A DNA stretch of 64,000 bases from Roseiarcus sp963741845 (GTDB lineage Bacteria; Pseudomonadota; Alphaproteobacteria; Rhizobiales; Beijerinckiaceae): NCBI GenBank assembly GCA_963741845.1, contig CAVUJV010000024.1, forward strand, positions 1 through 64,000. Direction: 5' to 3'. Shown here piece by piece: positions 18,210-27,665 of this stretch. The position numbers and the translations under genes are program-made. The notes under the pieces were generated by a model. It was not told where the DNA came from and did no database searches. It saw only the letters and a list, made by a program, of their open reading frames with translations. Numbering within the stretch: position 1 is the stretch's first letter; every line of letters begins with the position of its first letter.

Positions 18210-19169
18210 ATGGTGAATCCGCTTGTCATTGGCGCCGCTGTCGCGGTCGGCGTCGGAAGCCTGGGGTTTCTGGCGCTCGGCGGCGATTCGCGCGCGAAGA
18301 AGCGACGGGCCGCGCTCGGGCGCAACGATGGGAAGCCGGCGCGCGCGCCCGGTCAGGTGGACAGGGCGCAGCGCAAGAGGCAGATCGCCGAGGGCCTGCG
18401 CGAGCTTGAGAAGAGCAGCCGCAAGCGCGCGAGCCTTCAGACGCGGATCGAGCAGGCCGGCCTCTCGATCAGTCCGCGCCAGTTCATCATAGGCTCCGCG
18501 GTGTTCGGCGTTCTGGCCGCGATCCTTGTCCTCGTGCAGTTCGGCAGCCTGCTGACGGCGGGATTCATCGGCGTGATCGCGGGCCTCGGCGCGCCGCGAT
18601 TTCTCCTGAAGCGGCTGCGCCTGCGCCGGATCAACAAGTTCATCGCCAATTTCCCGAACGCCATCGACCTCATCGTGCGGGGCGTCAAATCCGGCCTGCC
18701 GCTTGGCGACACGATGCGGATCGCGGCGAACGAGACCGCCGAGCCGGTCAGGACGGAATTCCGCAAGATCGTGGAATCGCTCTCGGTCGGGCTGACCCTG
18801 CCCGAGGCGGTGGACCGCATGGCGGAGCGTGTGCCGATCACGGAAACGAACTTCTTCTCGATCGTCATCACGATCCAGGGCAAGGCGGGCGGAAACCTGT
18901 CGGAAGCGATCGGCAATCTCTCGCGCGTGCTGCGCGAGCGGAAAAAGATGAAGGGCAAGATCAGCGCCATGTCGATGGAGGCCAAGGCCTCCGCGGCGAT
19001 CATCGGCGCGGTGCCGTTTCTCGTGGTTGGCGCGCTCTACGCCTCGTCGCCGAAATATGTGTCGCTGCTCTGGACGACGACGCACGGCAGGATCATCGCC
19101 GCGATCGCGCTCGGCTGGATGGGGGTCGGGGTTGCGATGATGAAGAAGATGATCACCTTCGATTTCTAA
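18210..19169 (+). CDS. tadB: Tad pilus inner-membrane protein TadB
   Basis: TadB is one of the two GspF-like platform proteins of the Tad pilus. The 319-residue product has membrane segments near residues 5-22, 90-125, 270 and 300. It carries the T2SSF domain with FPNAIDLIVRGVKSGLPLGD and VPITETNFFSIVITIQGKAG followed by GNLSEAIGNLSRVLRERKKM. It lies 32 bases after cpaF and 19 bases before tadC in the same orientation and is intact. Confidence 0.93.
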   Translation: MVNPLVIGAAVAVGVGSLGFLALGGDSRAKKRRAALGRNDGKPARAPGQVDRAQRKRQIAEGLRELEKSSRKRASLQTRIEQAGLSISPRQFIIGSAVFGVLAAILVLVQFGSLLTAGFIGVIAGLGAPRFLLKRLRLRRINKFIANFPNAIDLIVRGVKSGLPLGDTMRIAANETAEPVRTEFRKIVESLSVGLTLPEAVDRMAERVPITETNFFSIVITIQGKAGGNLSEAIGNLSRVLRERKKMKGKISAMSMEAKASAAIIGAVPFLVVGALYASSPKYVSLLWTTTHGRIIAAIALGWMGVGVAMMKKMITFDF

Positions 19170-19188
19170 AGACGCGGACCCAAATTCG

Positions 19189-20165
19189 ATGAGCCTGCTC
19201 GGCGCAAAGATCGTCAATCCGCATTCGCTGGCTGCGCTGATCGCGGCTCGTCGGCTGCGCTGCGACCGTGTTGACCGCGGCGACGCCCTGGCTGCGCTCC
19301 GATCCGCTGAAGCGGCGCATCAAGGCGGTCTCGACCGAACGCGAGCGCATTCGCGCAAGGGAGCGCGAGCGGCTCATGGCGGCGCAGAACAGGTCGAAGT
19401 CTCCGCGTGAAGCCCGCGGGGCTCGTGAAGCGGCTGGTCGAGGGATTGAATCTGTCGAGCTGGCTCAACACCGAGACGGCGAAGACCCAGCTCGCCATGG
19501 CGGGTTATCGGGGCCCCGGCGCCGAATATGCGTTTCTGGCGTCCCGGCTGATCCTGCCGATCGGCTTCTTCCTCGCGGCGCTCTTCTACATCTTCGCGGT
19601 TCTTCACTGGAAGCAGCCTTTCATCGTCAAGATCGGCGCGGCGCTCGCCGCGGCCTATCTCGGCATCAAGGCGCCGGAAATCTTTCTCAGGAACCAGACG
19701 GGCAAGCGGCAGAACGAGCTCGAACGCGCCTTCCCCAATACGCTCGACCTCATGCTGATCTGCGCGGAATCGGGCATGTCGATCGAACACGCGGTGCGCA
19801 AGGTCAGCGAGGAAATCGGAATCGAGAGCATCGCCATGGCCGAGGAGATGGCGCTGCTGGCGGCGGAAATGTCCTATCTCGAAGATCGCCGCGTCGCCTT
19901 CGAGAATCTCTCGCAGCGCACCGGCCTCGATTCGGTCAAGTCGCTGACCACGATCCTTGCGCAGTCGGAGCGATACGGCACGCCGCTCGGCGCGGGCCTG
20001 CGCGTGCTCAGCCAGGAAAGCCGCGATCAGCGCATGACGGCCGCCGAGAAGAAGGCGGCGGCGCTGCCGCCGACCCTCACGGTGCCGATGATCCTGTTCT
20101 TCCTGCCGGGACTTTTCGCGGCGATCCTCACGCCGGCGATCATTCAGATCAACCAGTGGAACTGA
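19189..20165 (+). CDS. tadC: Tad pilus inner-membrane protein TadC (two frameshifts)
   Basis: TadC is the second platform protein of the Tad pilus. The reading frame is broken twice. The start MSLLGAKIVNPHSLAALIA is in one frame. Removing a G near 19245-19246 gives LVGCAATVLTAATPWLRSDP then LKRRIKAVSTERERIRARER. Removing one base near 19400 gives VKPAGLVKRLVEGLNLSSWL, followed by the T2SSF domain with FPNTLDLMLICAESGMSIEH and IGIESIAMAEEMALLAAEMS. The corrected protein is 324 residues, normal for TadC. Both lesions are net single-base insertions. This is the last gene of the pilus operon; tadD and tadE/F/G-type genes do not follow. Confidence 0.9.
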
Positions 20166-20178
20166 CGCGCCGCCCCGC

Positions 20179-21633
20179 CTATCCGTGCCAGGCGGCGACC
20201 GTCTTCAGCACCGAGAATCCGTAAAGCGCCTCGAAGCCCTTTTCGCGCCCGTGGCCGGACTTGCCGATGCCGCCGAACGGCAGTTCGACGCCGCCGCCGG
20301 CGCCGTAATTGTTGATGAACACCTGGCCCGAATGGATCGCCCTGGCGAGGCGCATCTGCCGGCCGCCGTTTGCGGTCCAGACGCCGGCGACAAGCCCGTA
20401 ATCGGTGCCGTTGGCGATGGCGACGGCCTCTTCCTCGCTGTCGAAGGGAATGGCGACCTGAACGGGGCCGAAAATCTCGTTCTGCGCAAGGCGATGACCG
20501 GGCGTCACGGCGGCGAACAGAGTCGGCGGAACGTAGTGTCCGCCCTTCGGCGCATCCGCGACGATGACGCCCTGCGCCGCCGTCGTGAGGTCCGAACCTT
20601 GCTTGAGGAAGCCGGAAACGATCTCCTTCTGGCGGGCCGAGATCAGCGGCCCGACGTCGAGGTCCGCGTCGGCCGGTCCGACGCGCAGCGCCCGGTAGCG
20701 CTCGGCCATGCGCGCCACGACTTCGTCGTAGATCTTGCGCTCGATCAGGATGCGCGACGCCGCCGAGCAGGTCTGGCCCGCGTTCTGGATTCCCGCGTTG
20801 ACGAGGAAGGGCAGGGCGCGTTCGAGGTCGGCGTCGGCGAACACGATCTGGGGCGATTTGCCGCCGAGTTCGAGCGTCACCGGCGCAACGTGCCTCGCGG
20901 CCGCGGCCTGCACCAGCGCGCCGACCGAGACGGAGCCGGTGAAGGAGATATGCCGCACGCCGGGATGGGCGGTGAGCGCGGCGCCCGCTTCTTCGCCCAG
21001 GCCCGGCACGACATTGAGCGCGCCGGCCGGGAATCCGGCTTCGCGCGCCAGCTCGGCGAGCGCGAGCGAGGTGAGGCAGGCCTCTTCCGCCGGTTTGAGC
21101 ACGCAGGCGTTGCCCATGGCGAGCGCGCCGCCGATGGTGCGGCCCGCGATCTGCATGGGATAGTTCCACGGGACGATATGGCCGGTGACGCCATGCGGCT
21201 CGCGCAACGTATAGACCGTGTAGCCGTCGAGATAGGGAATGGTCTCGCCCATCACCTTGTCGGCTGCGCCGCCGTAGAATTCCATATAGCGCGCCATCGC
21301 CAGCGCGTCGGCGCGGCCCTGCTTCAGGGGCTTGCCGACGTCGATCGCCTCGATGTGGGCCAGTTCCTCGACGCGGGTCTTGATGAGGTCCGAAAGGCGC
21401 ATCATCAGGCGCCCGCGCTCCGTCGCGGTGAGCCTGCCCCAAGGGCCTTTGAGCGCCCGCTCGGCGGCTTCGACCGCGGCGGCGACGTCGTCGGCCTTGC
21501 CGCGGGCGATCGCGCCGATCTCTTCGCCGCGCGACGGGTCTTCGAGCGCGAGCGTCTCACCCGAGAGCGGCGCGACCCAGCGGCCGTCGATGAAGCACTT
21601 GTCGGTGTCGAACCACAGCAGGTTGGAAAGCAT
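20179..21633 (-). CDS. NAD(P)-dependent aldehyde dehydrogenase
   Basis: A 484-residue member of the ALDH superfamily that would oxidise an aldehyde to the acid. ATG 21633 gives MLSNLLWFDTDKCFIDGRWV. Visible features are VPWNYPMQIAGRTIGGALAM (cofactor fold), ISFTGSVSVGALV, the catalytic-glutamate segment TLELGGKSP and the catalytic-cysteine segment QNAGQTCSAASR. EIFGPVQVAIPF and LPFGGIGKSGHGREKG complete the family set. The substrate cannot be read from sequence; betaine-aldehyde or 4-aminobutyraldehyde-type enzymes are possible relatives. It is convergent with tadC and separated from the upstream MetE-like gene by about 160 bases. Confidence 0.9.
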   Translation of the reverse strand: MLSNLLWFDTDKCFIDGRWVAPLSGETLALEDPSRGEEIGAIARGKADDVAAAVEAAERALKGPWGRLTATERGRLMMRLSDLIKTRVEELAHIEAIDVGKPLKQGRADALAMARYMEFYGGAADKVMGETIPYLDGYTVYTLREPHGVTGHIVPWNYPMQIAGRTIGGALAMGNACVLKPAEEACLTSLALAELAREAGFPAGALNVVPGLGEEAGAALTAHPGVRHISFTGSVSVGALVQAAAARHVAPVTLELGGKSPQIVFADADLERALPFLVNAGIQNAGQTCSAASRILIERKIYDEVVARMAERYRALRVGPADADLDVGPLISARQKEIVSGFLKQGSDLTTAAQGVIVADAPKGGHYVPPTLFAAVTPGHRLAQNEIFGPVQVAIPFDSEEEAVAIANGTDYGLVAGVWTANGGRQMRLARAIHSGQVFINNYGAGGGVELPFGGIGKSGHGREKGFEALYGFSVLKTVAAWHG

Positions 21634-21736
21634 TATCGAAATCCTTGGCCCTTTCCCGGCGTTCCTCTCGGGCTTCTCGCCGCAGGCGGTCCCTCTCTTC
21701 TTGGAAGACTGGCCGCGTGACCAATTCCTGCCCCTC

Positions 21737-21758
21737 TCTCCCCGCCGGGACGGGGAGA
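21737..21758 (-). terminator. Hairpin downstream of the MetE-like gene
   Basis: A perfect 8-base-pair stem TCTCCCCG / CGGGGAGA with a six-base loop, 36 bases beyond the MetE-like stop on the minus strand. No U-run follows, so it may be a weak terminator or only an mRNA-end stabiliser. Confidence 0.35.
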
Positions 21759-21793
21759 AGGGACGCTGACCGCCAGACGTTAGCGCAACAGCC

Positions 21794-22909
21794 TCAAGCT
21801 CCGCCCCAGACCTCCTCGGCGATCTCGACGAGGCGGGCGAGCTTGATCCACTGGTCCGCCTCGGTGAGGTCGTTGCCATGCGCGGTGGAGGAGAAGCCGC
21901 ACTGGTGGGAGAGCGCGCACTGGTCGAGCGGCACGTATTTCGTCGCTTCCTCGATGCGCCGCTTGACCTCGTCCTTCGTCTCGGGCGCGGCCTTCTTGGA
22001 GCTCATGAGGCCGAGCACGATGGTCGCGCTCTTCGGCGCGAAGCGTAAGGGCGCGAAATCGCCCGAGCGCTCGTCGTCATATTCGAGGAAGAAGCCGTCG
22101 ATCTTCATCTCGTTGAGGAGGATTTCGGCGACCGGCTCGTAGCCGCCCTTGGCGACCCAGGCGCTCTTGAAATTGCCGCGGCAGAGATGGACGCAGATCG
22201 TCATGTCCGCCGGCTTGTCGCGGATGGAATCGTTGATGAGCTTGCAATAGAGCCGCGTCAGCGCGTCCGGATCGTCGCCGCGCGCCTTGGTGCGGGCCCG
22301 GATGTCCGGATCGCACAAATAGGCGAGATTGGTGTCGTCGAACTGGAGATAGCGGCAGCCGCGCCCGGCGAGATCGGCGACCTCGGCGCGATAGGCTGCG
22401 GTCAGGTCGTCGTAAAAGTCCTCGAGCTTCGGATAGACCGCTTCGCTGATCGCCTCCCGCCCGCCGCGGAAATGCAGCATGGACGGGGCGGGGATGCAGA
22501 CCTTCGGCGTGCGCGTCGTGGCCGACTTCAGGAAATCGAAGTCCGGCCCCTGAATGGGCCCGACCCATTTCACCTTGCTGCCGACATGCATCGTCGGGGG
22601 CGCGAAGCCGACCTCGGTCCCGTCGGACTTCTTGAAATGCGAGACGAATTCGCCGTAGCGCGTCTCGACGCCTTCGAGGCGCTCCAGAAAGTCGACGTGG
22701 AAATAGGTCCGGCGGAACTCGCCGTCGGTAATGCCCTTGAGGCCGACATTCTCCTGCGCGCGCACCACGTCGCGAATGCATTCGTCCTCGATCGCGTGCA
22801 GCTCCGTCGCGGGAAGCTCGCCGCCCGCGAATTTTTCGCGCGCGGCGCGCAGGCGCTCCGGGCGGAGGTAACTGCCGACATGGTCGGCGCGGAACGGCGG
22901 ACGGGACAT
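21794..22909 (-). CDS. Cobalamin-independent methionine synthase-like methyltransferase (MetE C-domain family)
   Basis: A 371-residue single-domain relative of the catalytic half of MetE (YxjG/YxjH-like). GGGAGG lies just before ATG 22909. The zinc-ligand pattern of MetE is visible: H and C in CVHLCRGN, an acidic residue in GFFLEYDDERSG and C in LSHQCGFSST. The N-terminus FRADHVGSYLRPERLRAARE is typical of this short family. Such proteins are presumed to transfer a methyl group to homocysteine or a related thiol, but lack the N-terminal folate-binding half of MetE, so the methyl donor is uncertain. No met genes are adjacent. Confidence 0.85.
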   Translation of the reverse strand: MSRPPFRADHVGSYLRPERLRAAREKFAGGELPATELHAIEDECIRDVVRAQENVGLKGITDGEFRRTYFHVDFLERLEGVETRYGEFVSHFKKSDGTEVGFAPPTMHVGSKVKWVGPIQGPDFDFLKSATTRTPKVCIPAPSMLHFRGGREAISEAVYPKLEDFYDDLTAAYRAEVADLAGRGCRYLQFDDTNLAYLCDPDIRARTKARGDDPDALTRLYCKLINDSIRDKPADMTICVHLCRGNFKSAWVAKGGYEPVAEILLNEMKIDGFFLEYDDERSGDFAPLRFAPKSATIVLGLMSSKKAAPETKDEVKRRIEEATKYVPLDQCALSHQCGFSSTAHGNDLTEADQWIKLARLVEIAEEVWGGA

Positions 22910-22984
22910 GGATCCTCCCAAGGGTCGGGCTTATGGCGGAGCGGTGGTCTCTCACGCCGGACGGCGTTTTGGCAAGTTGGCCTG

Positions 22985-23413
22985 TCAACGCCGGGCGGCG
23001 AAGAAGCCGCGCAGAAGGTCCGCCGCCTCGCTCTCGCGGATTCCGCCGTAAACCTCGGGCGCGTGATGGCAGGTCGGCTGGCCGAAGAAGGCGGGGCCGT
23101 GCTCGACCGCGCCGCCTTTCGGGTCGGGCGCCGCGTAATAGAGCCGCCGGATGCGGGCGAAGGAGATGGCGCCCGCGCACATGGCGCAGGGTTCGAGCGT
23201 GACATAGAGGTCGCAGCCGACGAGCCGCTCCGAGCCGAGCGCCGCCGCGGCGGCGCGGATCGCCAGGATTTCCGCGTGGGCGGTCGGATCGGCGAGCTCC
23301 CGGGTCCGATTGCCGGCCCGGGCGATCACGGCGCCGCCGCGCGCCACCGCCGCGCCGATCGGGGCCTCGCCCCGCGCCTCGGCCGCCCGCGCCTCCGCGA
23401 AGGCGACGCTCAT
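22985..23413 (-). CDS. tadA: tRNA-specific adenosine deaminase TadA
   Basis: TadA converts wobble adenosine 34 of tRNA-Arg to inosine. The 142-residue protein has the deaminase zinc motifs: TAHAEILAIR (H-A-E with the catalytic glutamate) and LEPCAMCAGA (P-C-x-x-C). It ends with the family C-terminus GGIRESEAADLLRGFFAARR. ATG 23413 gives a normal length; the open frame upstream is not conserved. It is divergent from rluB, with about 110 bases between the two starts. This gene is unrelated to the Tad pilus ATPase that shares the name. Confidence 0.93.
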   Translation of the reverse strand: MSVAFAEARAAEARGEAPIGAAVARGGAVIARAGNRTRELADPTAHAEILAIRAAAAALGSERLVGCDLYVTLEPCAMCAGAISFARIRRLYYAAPDPKGGAVEHGPAFFGQPTCHHAPEVYGGIRESEAADLLRGFFAARR

Positions 23414-23523
23414 CGGATCGTCTCCGGACCTTTCCGGCACAGGCGCCCCTCTCGACGGCGCAAAGCGCTTTTCGTTTTGCGGCCTTGAGCGAACGGGCTT
23501 AGGACAGGCCCTCCCTTGAGGCA

Positions 23524-25396
23524 ATGACGCGCGGGCGAAGACGCATGGACGACGGAACGACATCGGACGGCCAGGCGGAGCATCCGGTCCGCGAGGGCCA
23601 GCGCATCGCGAAGGTCATGGCGCGGGCGGGCTTGTGCTCGCGGCGCGAGGCGGAGACCTGGATCGAGGCGGGGCGCGTGACCGTGAACGGCGAGACGCTG
23701 ACGAGCGCCGCCTATAACGTCTCCGACGCGGACGATGTGCGCGTGGACGGCAAGCCGCTCGCCGCCCGCGAGCGCACGCGGCTCTTCCTCTTCCACAAGC
23801 CCCGCGGGCTGGTCACGACGGCCCGCGACCCCGAGGGAAGGCCCACGATCTTCGACGCGCTGCCCCCCGAACTGCCGCGCGTCATCGCCGTGGGGCGGCT
23901 CGACATCAACTCGGAAGGGCTCCTGCTCCTCACCAACGACGGCGGCCTCGCCCGCGTCCTCGAACTGCCTTCGACCGGCTGGCTCAGGCGCTATCGGGTG
24001 CGCGCGCACGGAAGCGTCGGACAGGAGGCGCTCGACGGCCTGCGGGAGGGCGTGACGGTGGAGGGCGTCCACTACGCCGGGATCGACGCGAAGCTCGACC
24101 GCGAGCAGGGCGCCAACGCCTGGATCACCATGGGCCTGCGCGAGGGCAAGAACCGCGAGATCAAGCGGGTGCTCGAACATCTCGGGCTCGCCGTGAACCG
24201 GCTCATCCGCGTCTCGTTCGGGCCGTTCGAACTCGGCGATCTCGGCGAGGGCGAGGTCGTCGAGATCCGCACGCGGGTGCTCAAGGACCAGCTCGGCGCG
24301 AAGCTCGCGAGGGAAGCGGGCGTCGATTTCGACGCCCCGATCGCCGAGCGAGAGGCGCCGGAGCCCGAGCCGGCGCCCACGCCGGCGAGACGGGACAAGG
24401 GCAATCGCGGCCGTCCGCCGGACCGGGACCGGGGCAAGCGAAGCTTCGGCGCTGCGCCGGGAGCGCGACGATCCGGGCGAGACGAGGCGCCGCCACGCTG
24501 GACGCCGCCCCCGCCATCGACGCCTGAGCGGAAGCGCAAGCATGTGTCGGCGTTGAGGGCTGAGATCGCGGCCGACGCCGCCGGCGACGCCAGCCCGAAG
24601 GCGCCGCGCAAGCGGACGGAGCGCGGCGCGACGCAGGACCGGAAAGGACGCACCGTCGCGGTCGAACGCATTTCGCAGGCCCGGAGCGAGACCGCGCCTA
24701 TCCCGGTGGGCGGAAGCCGCGAGCGCGACGGAGCGGGCAAGCCGCGACGGGCGCCCGCGCGCGAGGGCGGTTTTGCCCCGCGGCCTTCCCGCAAGGGACC
24801 GCCGCGCGAGGGCGGCCAGCGTGAGGAGCGCAGCCTTCGCGCCCCGCGCGCCCCGCACAGGTCCGCCCGGCGAGCGGCGGTTCAATCGGCCGGAGGGGGA
24901 ACGCGCCGAGCGGCGGCCCGAAGGCGCTCGTCCGCCGCGCCGGTTCGAGGGCGAAGGGTCTTCCCGCCCGAGGCCGCCGCGCGAGGGCGGCCAGCGTGAA
25001 GAGCGCAGCTTTGCGCCCCGCGCGCCGCGTACGGGTCCGCCCGGCGAACGGCGGTTCAATCGGCCGGAGGGGGAACGCGCCGAACGTCGGCCCGAAGGCG
25101 CTCGTCCGCCGCGCCGGTTCGAGGGCGAAGGGTCTTCCCGCCCGAGGCCGCCACGCGAGGGCGGCCAGCGGGAAGAGCGCAGCTTCGCGCCCCGCGCTCC
25201 CCGTACAGGTCCGCCTCGCGAGCGAAGCGAACGCCGGCCCGAGGGCGGCCCGCCGCGTTCCGGCCCGCGCGGCGGCGATCGTCCGGGTGGACGTCCGCCC
25301 GGTCGCGGCCCCGGCAAACCGGGAGGCAAACCCGGCGGAAAACCGTATGGCAAAAGGCCCGGCGGCAGCCCGGGCCGCCCGCCGCGCAAATCCTGA
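23524..25396 (+). CDS. rluB: Large-subunit pseudouridine synthase RluB-like with long basic repetitive tail (frameshifted)
   Basis: RluB-type enzymes make pseudouridine 2605 in 23S rRNA. An S4 RNA-binding domain (about residues 24-70, ARAGLCSRREAETWIEAGRV) is followed by the catalytic domain with GRLDINSEGLLLLTNDGG containing the catalytic aspartate, and LREGKNREIKRVLEHLGLAV. From about residue 275 a long Arg/Pro/Gly/Glu-rich tail begins, including about two and a half copies of a 58-residue repeat. The frame breaks at 24834-24835, where an extra C relative to the other repeat copies shifts the reading. Corrected, the protein is about 623 residues and ends SPGRPPRKS at 25396. The tail is probably disordered and RNA-binding. 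rsmD follows 6 bases later. Confidence 0.93.
24806..25240 (+). repeat. In-gene tandem repeat, 174-base unit
   Basis: The marker GCGAGGGCGG begins at 24806, 24981 and 25155, spacings of 175 and 174 bases. The unit encodes REGGQREERSFAPRAPRTGP then PGERRFNRPEGERAERRPEG then ARPPRRFEGEGSSRPRPP. Copies one and two are full length and the third diverges after about 85 bases. The extra base in copy one is the frameshift described for rluB. Confidence 0.9.
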
Positions 25397-25402
25397 CCGC
25401 CC

Positions 25403-26047
25403 ATGCGGGTCGTCGGCGGCCGGCTGAAGGGCCGGGTGCTCTCTGCGCCATCGTCGCGCGCCATCCGCCCGACCTCCGAGCGCCTGCGCGAATCGATGTT
25501 CGATATCCTGGAGCATCGCTTTCCCGGGCGGATCGAGGGCGCGCGGGTCGTCGATCTCTTCGCTGGCTCGGGGGCGCTGGCGATCGAGGCTCTGTCGCGC
25601 GGCGCCCGCTTCGCGCTCTTCGTGGACAATGGCGCGGAGGCGCGGGCGCTGCTACGCGCCAATGTCGAAGCGCTGGCGCTCGGCGGCGTGACCCGCATCT
25701 GGCGGGCGGACGCGACGAAGCTCGGGCAGGCGCCCGCGGGAGGCCCCTTCTCGCTCGCCTTCCTCGATCCGCCTTACGGCCAGAATCTCGCGGGGCCGGC
25801 GCTGGCGGCGCTCGTCGCCGGCGGCTGGCTGGAGGACGACGCGCTCTGCGTCGTGGAGGAAGCGGCCAAGGCCGAGATCGCGGCGCCCGAAGGGCTCGCG
25901 GTCGAGGACGAGCGAACTTACGGCGACACGCGCATCGTCATCCTGCGGCGGGTCGGCGGGCCAGCCCGCTTCCCGATAGAGGACGCCGCCTGCCTCACAT
26001 GTCCGGGTAGTTCGGACCGCCGCCGCCCTCGGGCGGAACCCAGGTGA
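25403..26047 (+). CDS. rsmD: 16S rRNA (guanine-966 N2)-methyltransferase RsmD
   Basis: RsmD methylates N2 of G966 in 16S rRNA. It has the family start MRVVGGRLKGRVL, then IRPTSERLRESMFDIL, SAM motif I VVDLFAGSGALAIEALSRGA and the catalytic LDPPYG. The usual protein ends soon after GDTRIVILRR, near residue 185. Here the frame continues to 214 residues and overlaps the convergent ETF-QO gene by 53 bases, a non-conserved extension that could reflect a lost stop. It is in one operon with rluB. Confidence 0.92.
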   Translation: MRVVGGRLKGRVLSAPSSRAIRPTSERLRESMFDILEHRFPGRIEGARVVDLFAGSGALAIEALSRGARFALFVDNGAEARALLRANVEALALGGVTRIWRADATKLGQAPAGGPFSLAFLDPPYGQNLAGPALAALVAGGWLEDDALCVVEEAAKAEIAAPEGLAVEDERTYGDTRIVILRRVGGPARFPIEDAACLTCPGSSDRRRPRAEPR

Positions 26048-27665
26048 TGTTCTGCGCCGGGTCCTTCACGTCGCAGGTTTTGCAGTGGACGCAGTTCTGC
26101 GCGTTGATGACGAAGCGCGGATCGCTCTTCTGCGCCTCGTTGGCGTAGACGACTTCGTACACGCCCGCCGGGCAATAGAGCCGCGCCGGCTCGCCGTAGC
26201 GGGGCAGGTTCTCGCGGATCGGGATGGTCGGATCGGCAAGCTTCAGGTGGGGCGGCTGGTCTTCCTCGTGGTTCGTGTTCGAGAGGAAGACCGACGAGGG
26301 CTTGTCGAAGGTGAGCTTGCCGTCCGGCTTCGGATAGACGATCGGCTTCACTTCGGAGAGCGGCTTCAGCGACGCATAGTCCGCCTTGCCATGCTTCAGC
26401 GTGCCGAACAGCGAGAAGCCGAACAACTGGTTCGTCCACATGTCGAGGCCGCCGAGCGGCACGCCGAGCCAGAGCCCCAGCTTGCTCCACAAGGGCTTGA
26501 CGTTGCGCACCTTGACGAGGTCGCGCCCGATCTCGGAATCGCGCCAGCCCTTGTCGTAAGCCGCGAGCTCGTCGCCGGCGCGGCCTTCGTTCAGCGCCGC
26601 ATGCGCCGCTTCCGCCGCCTGCATGCCCGAGAGCATCGCATTGTGCGAGCCCTTGATGCGGGCGAAATTGACGAAGCCCGCCGAGCAGCCGATCAGCGCG
26701 CCGCCGGGGAAAACCAGCTTCGGCGCGGACTGCCAGCCGCCCGACGAGATGACCCGCGCGCCATAGGCGATGCGCTTTCCGCCTTCGAGCGTCTGGCGGA
26801 TCACGGGATGCGTCTTGTAGCGCTGGAACTCGTCGAAGGGCGACGTCGTCGGATTGGTGTAGTTGAGATGCACGACGAAGCCGATCGAAACCAGCCGCTC
26901 GTCATAGTGATAGAGGAAGCCGCCGCCGGTGGCGCCAGTGCCGGTGAGCGGCCAGCCGAAGGAATGCTGGACGCGGCCGGCGACGAATTTCGCCGGGTCG
27001 ATCTCCCAGATCTCCTTGAGCCCGATCCCGAATTTTTGCGGCTCGGAATTGGCCTCGAGATTGAAGCGCTTGAGGAGCTGCTTGGCGAGCGAGCCGCGCG
27101 CGCCTTCGGCGATCAGCGTATATTTGCCGCGCAATTCGATGCCGCGCGTGAAGCTCGCCTTCTCCTCGCCCTCGCGCCCGATCCCCATGTCGCCGGTCGC
27201 GACGCCAACCACTTCGCCCTTCTCGCCATAGAGCACTTCGGTCGCCGCGAAGCCGGGATAGATCTCGACGCCGAGCGCCTCGGCCCGAGCGCCCAGCCAG
27301 CGCGTGACGGCGCCGAGCGAGCCGATGAAATTGCCGTGATTGTACATCAGCGGCGGCATCATGAAGTTCGGGACTTTGAGATGGCCGGGCGAGCCCAGCA
27401 CGTAGAAGTGATCCTCGGTGACTTCCTGTTTCAAAGGACGCTCGGGATCCTCGCGCCAGTCGGGCGTCAGCCGGTCGAGACCGATCGGATCGATGACGAC
27501 GCCGGAGAGGATATGCGCGCCGACCGTCGATCCCTTCTCGACCACGACGACAGACCGGTTCTCGTCGAGCTGCTTGAGACGGATGGCCGCGGCGAGGCCG
27601 GCCGGGCCAGCGCCCACGATGACAACGTCATATTCCATCGCCTCGCGGGGCGGTAATTCGGTCAT
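25995..27665 (-). CDS. etfD: Electron transfer flavoprotein-ubiquinone oxidoreductase
   Basis: ETF-QO passes electrons from ETF (fed by acyl-CoA and other dehydrogenases) to membrane ubiquinone. The 556-residue protein has the N-terminal FAD site VVIVGAGPAGLAAAIRLKQ, the family segment GSPGHLKVPNFMMPPLMYNH and the substrate/FAD region GCSAGFVNFARIKGSHNAML. The C-terminal [4Fe-4S] ligands are in LYCPAGVYE and NCVHCKTCDVKDPAQNITW. The ETF subunits are not in the window, but an acyl-CoA dehydrogenase that could feed this chain lies at 60.9 kb. The 3' end overlaps rsmD. Confidence 0.96.
   Translation of the reverse strand: MTELPPREAMEYDVVIVGAGPAGLAAAIRLKQLDENRSVVVVEKGSTVGAHILSGVVIDPIGLDRLTPDWREDPERPLKQEVTEDHFYVLGSPGHLKVPNFMMPPLMYNHGNFIGSLGAVTRWLGARAEALGVEIYPGFAATEVLYGEKGEVVGVATGDMGIGREGEEKASFTRGIELRGKYTLIAEGARGSLAKQLLKRFNLEANSEPQKFGIGLKEIWEIDPAKFVAGRVQHSFGWPLTGTGATGGGFLYHYDERLVSIGFVVHLNYTNPTTSPFDEFQRYKTHPVIRQTLEGGKRIAYGARVISSGGWQSAPKLVFPGGALIGCSAGFVNFARIKGSHNAMLSGMQAAEAAHAALNEGRAGDELAAYDKGWRDSEIGRDLVKVRNVKPLWSKLGLWLGVPLGGLDMWTNQLFGFSLFGTLKHGKADYASLKPLSEVKPIVYPKPDGKLTFDKPSSVFLSNTNHEEDQPPHLKLADPTIPIRENLPRYGEPARLYCPAGVYEVVYANEAQKSDPRFVINAQNCVHCKTCDVKDPAQNITWVPPEGGGGPNYPDM

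Noticed and set aside
24806..25240. Repeat array as a CRISPR
   Set aside because: The 174-base units are contiguous, without unique spacers, and stay in frame as protein repeats apart from one inserted base.
23410..25698. 762-residue open frame antisense to rluB and its repeats
   Set aside because: Its Gly/Pro/Arg-rich sequence is the reverse complement of the rluB tail repeats, with no domain of its own.
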